64,000 bases of DNA from an uncultured Desulfosoma sp. (lineage in GTDB: Bacteria; Desulfobacterota; Syntrophobacteria; Syntrophobacterales; DSM-9756), in NCBI GenBank assembly GCA_937960435.1, contig CALGPN010000002.1:62001-126000 (forward strand), read 5' to 3'. Positions 59,139 to 64,000 of the stretch are shown here, one piece after another. The notes beneath the pieces were generated by a model. That model saw nothing but the letters and a program-made list of their open reading frames with translations. It searched no databases and was not told the origin of the DNA. Positions within the stretch are counted from its first letter, which is position 1; every line of letters begins with the position of its first letter. The position numbers and the translations under genes are program-made.

Positions 59139-60503
59139 ATGCAGAACGAATGGGATGCCGTCTGTGAGAGGCTCAAGCAAGGGCTTTCTAAGGGACAATA
59201 CGATTTTTATGTCGCCACCTTGACATTCGTTCGCTTTGATGGGCGGTGCCTCACTTTGGGTTGTCGGAACAAATTCCATGCCGACTGGGTGCGCGTCAAC
59301 CTGTCTCGAAGGATTTTTGAGGCGGCGCGGGAGCGTTTCCCTCAGCTGGCGGAATGCCGGTTCGAAATCCAGCCGCAAACGCCGGCGACCGGAAAAGAAG
59401 ACGAAGACACTCGGGAAGACGATTTCCCCTCAGCCCAGCTTTCCTTTCTTGACATCGGTCAACCAGCGCGGTGCGTCTTCAATCCCCGGTTCACCTTCGA
59501 CCAATTCGTCGTGGGCCATTCCAATCATTTCGCCTATGCCACGTGCCGCGCCCTCACAGGGCAGCGGGGTTTCCATCATCAGTCCGTCTACCTCATGTCC
59601 GATCCCGGTCTGGGCAAGAGCCACCTCACCCATGCGGTGGGAAACTTCCTGGTCCAGCAGGCGCCTGCCGTGCGCGTGCGTTACGTCACGGCGGAACAGT
59701 TCGCCAACGAAATGGTTTCGGCCCTCAAGCGAGATCGCATCGAAGATTTCAAGAAAACGTATCGCGACGGGTGCGACGTGCTCTTGCTGGAAAAGGTGGA
59801 GTTTTTCAGCGGCAAGCGAAAGATTCAGGATGAGCTCATCTACACGCTCGACGAACTGCTGGACCGAGGCAGGCGGATCATTTGCACGGGAAAGAACTCC
59901 CCAAAAGATATCCCCAAGCTCAACCGGGAACTGCGCTCCCGCCTCGGGGGGCTTCTGGTGGCTCCCATCGATCGGCCGGACTTCGACACCCGCAAAGAAA
60001 TCATCCGACGCAAAGCGGCCTACGACAATGTGCAGCTGCCCATGGACGTGGTGGAATTCCTGGCCGATCGGGTGACGAGCGACATCCGTCAGCTGGAAAG
60101 CTGCCTCGTCGGGATCATGGCCAAAAGCAGCATCCTGGGCGTGCCCATTACGTTAGGGCTGGCTCACGAGGTCACCCAGACGATCTTGGAGTACCTCCCC
60201 ACGTTGGATATCGGCCATGTCAAGACGGCGGTGTGCAAGAGTTTCGGCTTAAGCGAGCAAGACTTGCAGTCCAAGGCGCGAAGCCGCCGCATTTCGGAAG
60301 CCCGCCAGCTGGCCATGTATTTGTGCCGCAAGTACACCAAGGAATCCTTGAACGTCATTGCCCAGGCCTTCGGCCGGAGCCACAGCACCGTGATTTACGC
60401 CATCAAGAAAGTGGACCAAGAGCTGAACCGCAAAAACAGCCCCATGAAAAAGCACGTGGAACACGTTTCCCGGCGGATTGAAACACGGTGCCTGGACGAA
60501 TGA
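59139..60503 (+). CDS. dnaA: DnaA-like replication initiator with altered Walker motifs
   Basis: This 454-aa protein has DnaA domains in order: an N-terminal domain I-like region (~1-80), AAA+ domain (~115-340; FTFDQFVVGHSNHFA), and domain IV with RRISEARQLAMYLCRKYT and the DNA-contact signature AFGRSHSTVIYAIKKV. Walker A is SDPGLGKSHL (K160 retained, first Gly lost). Walker B reads DVLLLEKVEF, where DnaA normally has DD, so E218 and K219 replace the catalytic acids. It may bind DNA and nucleotide but hydrolyse poorly. ATG 59139 follows AGAGGGGG. dnaN is not adjacent. It could be the main DnaA of this lineage or a paralog. Confidence 0.8.
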   Translation: MQNEWDAVCERLKQGLSKGQYDFYVATLTFVRFDGRCLTLGCRNKFHADWVRVNLSRRIFEAARERFPQLAECRFEIQPQTPATGKEDEDTREDDFPSAQLSFLDIGQPARCVFNPRFTFDQFVVGHSNHFAYATCRALTGQRGFHHQSVYLMSDPGLGKSHLTHAVGNFLVQQAPAVRVRYVTAEQFANEMVSALKRDRIEDFKKTYRDGCDVLLLEKVEFFSGKRKIQDELIYTLDELLDRGRRIICTGKNSPKDIPKLNRELRSRLGGLLVAPIDRPDFDTRKEIIRRKAAYDNVQLPMDVVEFLADRVTSDIRQLESCLVGIMAKSSILGVPITLGLAHEVTQTILEYLPTLDIGHVKTAVCKSFGLSEQDLQSKARSRRISEARQLAMYLCRKYTKESLNVIAQAFGRSHSTVIYAIKKVDQELNRKNSPMKKHVEHVSRRIETRCLDE

Positions 60504-60638
60504 AGCCTCGCGGGGTCGGGACGGGGAAAGGGATGGCAGGCCCTGCGCGCCGCTCCCGAGGCCGCTTTCTCGAACGGGGTCCGACCTGCCGCCGATGTGG
60601 GCCATGGGATCCGGGCGATGACGAAATGGCCCGGAAGG

Positions 60639-61280
60639 CTAGGGCGTTGTCGATCCGATGCCGTCCAGGGGTGATTCGCACAAGTCGCGGGTGAGCTCCG
60701 AGAGCCATCGCGCGACGGCCCTATTCATGGCTTCGGCGAACCCCTGCGGTGACGTTCCGTCGGGGACCGGTTCGGCAAACCGGTAGTCCTTTTCGAAGAC
60801 CAGCCTTTTCGGCGCCGTCTCCCGCCAGAGGAAGACCCGGACATCCAGCACCGCTTCCCCTGGGCCTTCGCCCGGGTGAAAGGCGAATTCACGCACATGG
60901 CCTCCGAGGTGCAGTTGGGGCACAAAACCCGGACTGCCGGGCCGATCCACGACGGAAAAGATGCGGGCCCGGGAGACGGCTTCCGCAATGGCTTGAGCGG
61001 CCATTTCCCCCGGTGCGGCGATCCAGCGATGTCGAGAGGACAGTTCCACTACGTTGGCATTCCGGAGAATCACGAAATCCGTTCGATCATAGGGAGGCGC
61101 CCCGTTCAGGGGCCAGACCCGAAGAGGTTCGGATTTCTTCTGGGGGCACGGGACCGACGCGGGTCCGTGCCCCTGAACCTGATAGTAAACGGGAGGCGTC
61201 CCGGGAGGGAAAAGGGGCCCGCAGCCTCCGACCATGACCGCACCGAGAAACACGCACAGAACGGGAAGATTTTTTTTCAT
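60639..61280 (-). CDS. ABC-type transport auxiliary lipoprotein (PqiC/DUF330-like)
   Basis: This 213-aa protein has a lipoprotein signal peptide with lipobox VMVGGC (Cys near residue 20). The mature part matches the LptE/PqiC-like auxiliary lipoproteins of Mla-type exporters: PLRVWPLNGAPPYDRTDFVILRN (in part), a W-rich RHRWIAAPGEMAAQAI and a C-terminal ARWLSELTRDL helix. It is the last gene of mlaE-F-D and its ATG overlaps the mlaD stop. It probably links the inner-membrane complex with the outer membrane. Confidence 0.75.
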   Translation of the reverse strand: MKKNLPVLCVFLGAVMVGGCGPLFPPGTPPVYYQVQGHGPASVPCPQKKSEPLRVWPLNGAPPYDRTDFVILRNANVVELSSRHRWIAAPGEMAAQAIAEAVSRARIFSVVDRPGSPGFVPQLHLGGHVREFAFHPGEGPGEAVLDVRVFLWRETAPKRLVFEKDYRFAEPVPDGTSPQGFAEAMNRAVARWLSELTRDLCESPLDGIGSTTP

Positions 61281-62245
61281 GGTTTAGGCTTTTCGAAAGG
61301 GTCTTGGGATCGTCCGGGAAAGATCATCTTTTCGGGTTCGTCCCGGATGGTTTTCACCGTCATGGTGAGCTGATCCAACAAATTTTTAAGGGCATAAAGG
61401 TCCTGATTGAGCAAAAGGAGCGTTTCTTGGGTTTGTGTCTTCCATTGGGTCATGGCCTGCCGGGTTTCGTCCGCCAGTTGGGCCAGGTGGCGGCTCGTTT
61501 CATCCAACCGTCCCGGTGGGATCTCCTCCAGTCTGCGCAAGAGGGTCTGACTTGCGTGGCGGACGACGGCCACAGTGGTCCCGAACTCTTTCACCCCGGC
61601 CTGAAACTCGGCAGAGCCCACGGCCTTTTCCAAACCGGCGGCCGTTCGGACCAGGCTTTCCGTTCCCTGGCGGATGTTTTTCATCGTCAGGGTCATGTCC
61701 TCGCCGCTGAGAAACATCGTGACGGAGTTTCCAAGCTTTTTCCATTGTTCGACAAGACCTTCCAGATCCATGGAGAGCACTTTGCCGTGAAGGCTTTCCA
61801 GGGCCATTTTCAATTCCTGGATTTCGGAAGGACAGGATCGGATGAGCCGATAAGGGGGTTGAAAAGCGATCTTTGGCGTCAGGGCGTCGATGTTGGCAGG
61901 GGCCGTGTCGATTTCCAAATAACGCAATCCCGTGAGGCCCTGTTCCCGAAGCCTTATGGCCAGGGTCTCGTCGATGGCGAAATCCGGCCGAAGGTGCATG
62001 ACGACCTCAATGAGGCGTCCGTCCGGGCCGAGTCCGACGGAAACGACCCGCCCGACGGCGACACCGCGGTAGTTGACGATGGCGTCTTTCTGAAGGCCTT
62101 TGACGGATTCGGCAAAATAGGTCACGTAGACTTCTTTGGCTTCGAAGACGTGGGAGGCCCCGAGCCAGATGAGAGCCGCAATACCGACGATGCCGCACAA
62201 AAGGACAAAAAGACCGATTTTGAAAGAACTTACAGGGCGACCCAC
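61277..62245 (-). CDS. mlaD: MCE-domain lipid-binding protein MlaD
   Basis: This 322-aa protein has one N-terminal transmembrane helix (~9-30), a single MCE domain (~38-120; VYVTYFAESVKGLQKDAIVNYRGVAVGRV, in part, and GLTGLRYLEID) and a long coiled-coil-prone C-terminus (~150-300). MlaD hexamers form the periplasmic lipid channel of the MlaFEDB complex. The helical tail is longer than in E. coli MlaD (183 aa) and resembles PqiB/LetB-like or chloroplast TGD2-like forms. It starts ten bases after mlaF. Confidence 0.85.
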   Translation of the reverse strand: MGRPVSSFKIGLFVLLCGIVGIAALIWLGASHVFEAKEVYVTYFAESVKGLQKDAIVNYRGVAVGRVVSVGLGPDGRLIEVVMHLRPDFAIDETLAIRLREQGLTGLRYLEIDTAPANIDALTPKIAFQPPYRLIRSCPSEIQELKMALESLHGKVLSMDLEGLVEQWKKLGNSVTMFLSGEDMTLTMKNIRQGTESLVRTAAGLEKAVGSAEFQAGVKEFGTTVAVVRHASQTLLRRLEEIPPGRLDETSRHLAQLADETRQAMTQWKTQTQETLLLLNQDLYALKNLLDQLTMTVKTIRDEPEKMIFPGRSQDPFEKPKP

Positions 62246-62255
62246 AAAATCCTCC

Positions 62256-63068
62256 TTAGCCTTCGGGGGCGACCGACGCGGCCTCAGGCCGCATTAGGCT
62301 GGGTTGGCGATGGAAGAAAGCGCGGACCCGGGGATCCGCACTGTGATTCTTGAGATCCTCGGGACGCCCCACGGCGATAATGCCTTGGGCGGATTTATCG
62401 AGCATGATACACCGTGTGGCGATGGCTTCGATGCTCGCCAATTCGTGGGTAATGACCACCATGGTGATCCCCAGGGCGCGATTGCACTCCAGCAGCAGTT
62501 CATCCAGTTCCGCCGCCGTGATGGGGTCCAAGCCCGCCGACGGCTCATCGCAAAAAAGAATCTCCGGATCCAATGCCATCGCCCGGGCCAGAGCCGCCCG
62601 TTTGCGCATCCCGCCGCTCAGTTCCGCCGGCATGAAATGGGCGTAATCGGCCAATCCCACCGTATCCAATTTGAAGTGCACAAGGTCGGCGATCAAAGAC
62701 CGGGGCAGATCCGTGAACTCCTCCAAAGGCAGAGCCACATTGTCCGCGATGGAAAGAGACCCTAGGAGGGCCCCGTATTGAAACAACACGCCGATATGCC
62801 GCCGAATGGACTCCAAAGCGGCCTCTCGGTCCGACCCGGTGATGCAGGCGCCGCGGATTCGGACCGATCCTCTGAGGGGACGGATGAGACCGATCAAGGC
62901 CTTGAGCAGAGTGCTCTTACCGCATCCGCTGCCGCCGAGCACGGTGACGATTTCCCCGGCGTGGACCGTAAAGGTCACATCCTTGAGCACCGGGCGCTCC
63001 CCGTAGCCGACGGTCAGCCCTTCGGCGTGGATCATCACGTCTTCGGCCGGAGGTTTCAGGGCGCCCAT
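62256..63068 (-). CDS. mlaF: Mla-type ABC transporter ATPase MlaF
   Basis: This 270-aa ATPase drives phospholipid transport with MlaE. It has Walker A GGSGCGKST, signature ELSGGMRKRAALARAM (the GMRKR variant typical of MlaF), Walker B EILFCDEPSAGLDP, and VFVTHEL-like MVVITHELASIEAIA. ATG 63068 follows GAGG; an internal ATG at 63035 is an alternative. Fifteen bases separate it from mlaE upstream. Confidence 0.92.
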   Translation of the reverse strand: MGALKPPAEDVMIHAEGLTVGYGERPVLKDVTFTVHAGEIVTVLGGSGCGKSTLLKALIGLIRPLRGSVRIRGACITGSDREAALESIRRHIGVLFQYGALLGSLSIADNVALPLEEFTDLPRSLIADLVHFKLDTVGLADYAHFMPAELSGGMRKRAALARAMALDPEILFCDEPSAGLDPITAAELDELLLECNRALGITMVVITHELASIEAIATRCIMLDKSAQGIIAVGRPEDLKNHSADPRVRAFFHRQPSLMRPEAASVAPEG

Positions 63069-63083
63069 GGGACGGCCTCGCGC

Positions 63084-64000
63084 TCAAATGTCAAACACAT
63101 GGAACAGCACCGTAAAGACCGCATCCGCCAAGATGATGAGAAAAATGGACGACACCACGGCCGATGTGGTCATGCGGCCCACGCTATCGGCCGATTTTTC
63201 CGTTTGTAGGCCTCGAAGACAGCCCACCATGGCCACGAGGATCGAGAAAGCGAGGCTCTTGGCCAGCCCGGAAACGACATCGGTAAGGGAAAGGATTGCC
63301 ACGACTTCCGTAAGGAAGCTGGCCGGGGTGAGGTCCAGACCCAAGGCGCCGACCACCATGCCGCCGAAGATGCCCGAGGCGTTGGCGAAAAGAGTGAGCA
63401 GAGGCCCCGAAAAGGCCAAGGCGTTCACCTTGGGCATGATGAGGAATTCGGTGACGTTGAAACCCATGACCGTGAGAGCGTCCACTTCCTCGTTGACCTT
63501 CATGGTGCCGATTTCGGCGGCGAACGCCGCGGCCGAACGCCCGGCAAGGATGATGGCCGTCATGAGGGGGCCCAGTTCCCGAGTGAGGGCCAAGCTCACC
63601 AAGTCCGCGACAAAAATATTGGCGCCGAACTGCCTCAGTTGGACGGCGGCCTGGAAAGCCATGATCAACCCCATGAGAAAGCTCACGAGAAAGACGATGG
63701 GCATGGCTTCGGATCCCGAGCGCTGCACATAATACAGGACCTCTTTGAGGCGGAAACGCTTGGGGTGCAGGCAGCAGGGAAGAAAGGCGACGGTGACGCT
63801 GCCGACAAATTCGATAAGCTCGCCGATATCCTGAAGTGTCTCCATGGTGAGGCGGCCGAGCCGCTCCAGGGCGTTCTCGCCGACTCTTGTCGTTGAGGGC
63901 TTTTCGTGTGTCGGCCGGTCTAAACCGCCGAAGACGAAAAAAGGGCGAAAAGGTTCAGGGACATGGGCGAGCTCATAGGCAATGGAGGCGGCCGCGCACC
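63084..64000 (-). CDS. mlaE: MlaE-type permease with N-terminal extension (5' end cut by window)
   Basis: The last ~253 residues form the MlaE permease: LVSFLMGLIMAFQAAVQLRQ, ELGPLMTAIILAGRSAAAFA, EEVDALTVMGFN and several hydrophobic helices. The frame stays open to the window edge. The preceding ~50 residues (HVPEPFRPFFVFGGLDRP, then an ERLGRLT lead-in) match the end of a fused STAS-like domain, so the ATG at 63845 is probably internal. In such fusions the STAS part takes the place of MlaB. It is first in mlaE-F-D-lipoprotein. Confidence 0.8.
   Translation of the reverse strand, partial: CAAASIAYELAHVPEPFRPFFVFGGLDRPTHEKPSTTRVGENALERLGRLTMETLQDIGELIEFVGSVTVAFLPCCLHPKRFRLKEVLYYVQRSGSEAMPIVFLVSFLMGLIMAFQAAVQLRQFGANIFVADLVSLALTRELGPLMTAIILAGRSAAAFAAEIGTMKVNEEVDALTVMGFNVTEFLIMPKVNALAFSGPLLTLFANASGIFGGMVVGALGLDLTPASFLTEVVAILSLTDVVSGLAKSLAFSILVAMVGCLRGLQTEKSADSVGRMTTSAVVSSIFLIILADAVFTVLFHVFDI

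Noticed and set aside
1..64000. CRISPR arrays, rRNA genes, complete insertion sequences or prophage genes
   Set aside because: Looked for; no regularly spaced repeats, rRNA signatures, transposase or phage structural genes were seen.

Overview
The window is a 64 kb piece of a GC-rich bacterial chromosome. Both edges cut through genes: a cysteine synthase fusion on the left and an MlaE-type permease on the right. Gene content suggests an anaerobic member of the Desulfobacterota (Deltaproteobacteria), most likely a Syntrophobacter/Desulfacinum-like sulfate reducer or syntroph. The reasons are a 15-gene complex I operon with ferredoxin-extended NuoF, sodium-pump decarboxylase subunits next to an NDP-forming acyl-CoA synthetase, a UbiA/UbiE/UbiD set without other ubiquinone genes, and a Gram-negative envelope system (Mla, PBP1b-like protein, lipoproteins). 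The lineage is inferred from gene content, not from a marker phylogeny.

Layout. 1-1.3 kb: cysteine synthase fused to a cysteinyl-tRNA-synthetase-like domain. 1.6-6.1 kb: ketopantoate reductase, then quinone genes ubiA-ubiE-ubiD on the minus strand. 6.2-11.8 kb: RlmD, a class A PBP, a TPR lipoprotein and an AI-2E-family permease. 11.9-13.9 kb: leuA with a complete leucine attenuator (leader peptide plus terminator) and a 43-aa membrane protein upstream. 14.0-16.3 kb: CCA-adding-type nucleotidyltransferase and queuosine-nucleotide hydrolase. 16.6-21.2 kb: a complete liv branched-chain amino-acid ABC operon, which fits the neighbouring leucine regulation. 21.3-26.4 kb: minus-strand operon of ADP-forming acyl-CoA synthetase, a cyclic-nucleotide-binding protein, OadG-like and OadB sodium-pump subunits and a CBS-ACT protein. 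26.6-30.2 kb: proC, a GNAT acetyltransferase, a lone receiver and a receiver-histidine kinase.

30.3-45.9 kb is the complex I operon, in the order nuoE-F-A-B-C-D-H-I-J-K-L-M-N-orf-G. The extra gene between nuoN and nuoG is a mini-NuoF: a thioredoxin-like Fe-S domain joined to the NuoF 4Fe-4S domain, with no FMN/NADH domain. NuoG descends from formate dehydrogenase but lacks the catalytic Cys/Sec.

46.0-48.9 kb is the only clearly accessory stretch. It holds two HEPT/MNT toxin-antitoxin modules. The first has an antitoxin whose catalytic segment is deleted; the second is intact and lies between ~113-bp direct repeats. 48.9-64 kb returns to housekeeping genes: dprA-topA-pilD, rsmE, a zinc-ribbon acidic protein, tRNA-Phe, two poorly known genes, ddl, an HD hydrolase, a DnaA-like protein with altered Walker motifs, and the minus-strand operon mlaE-mlaF-mlaD-lipoprotein.
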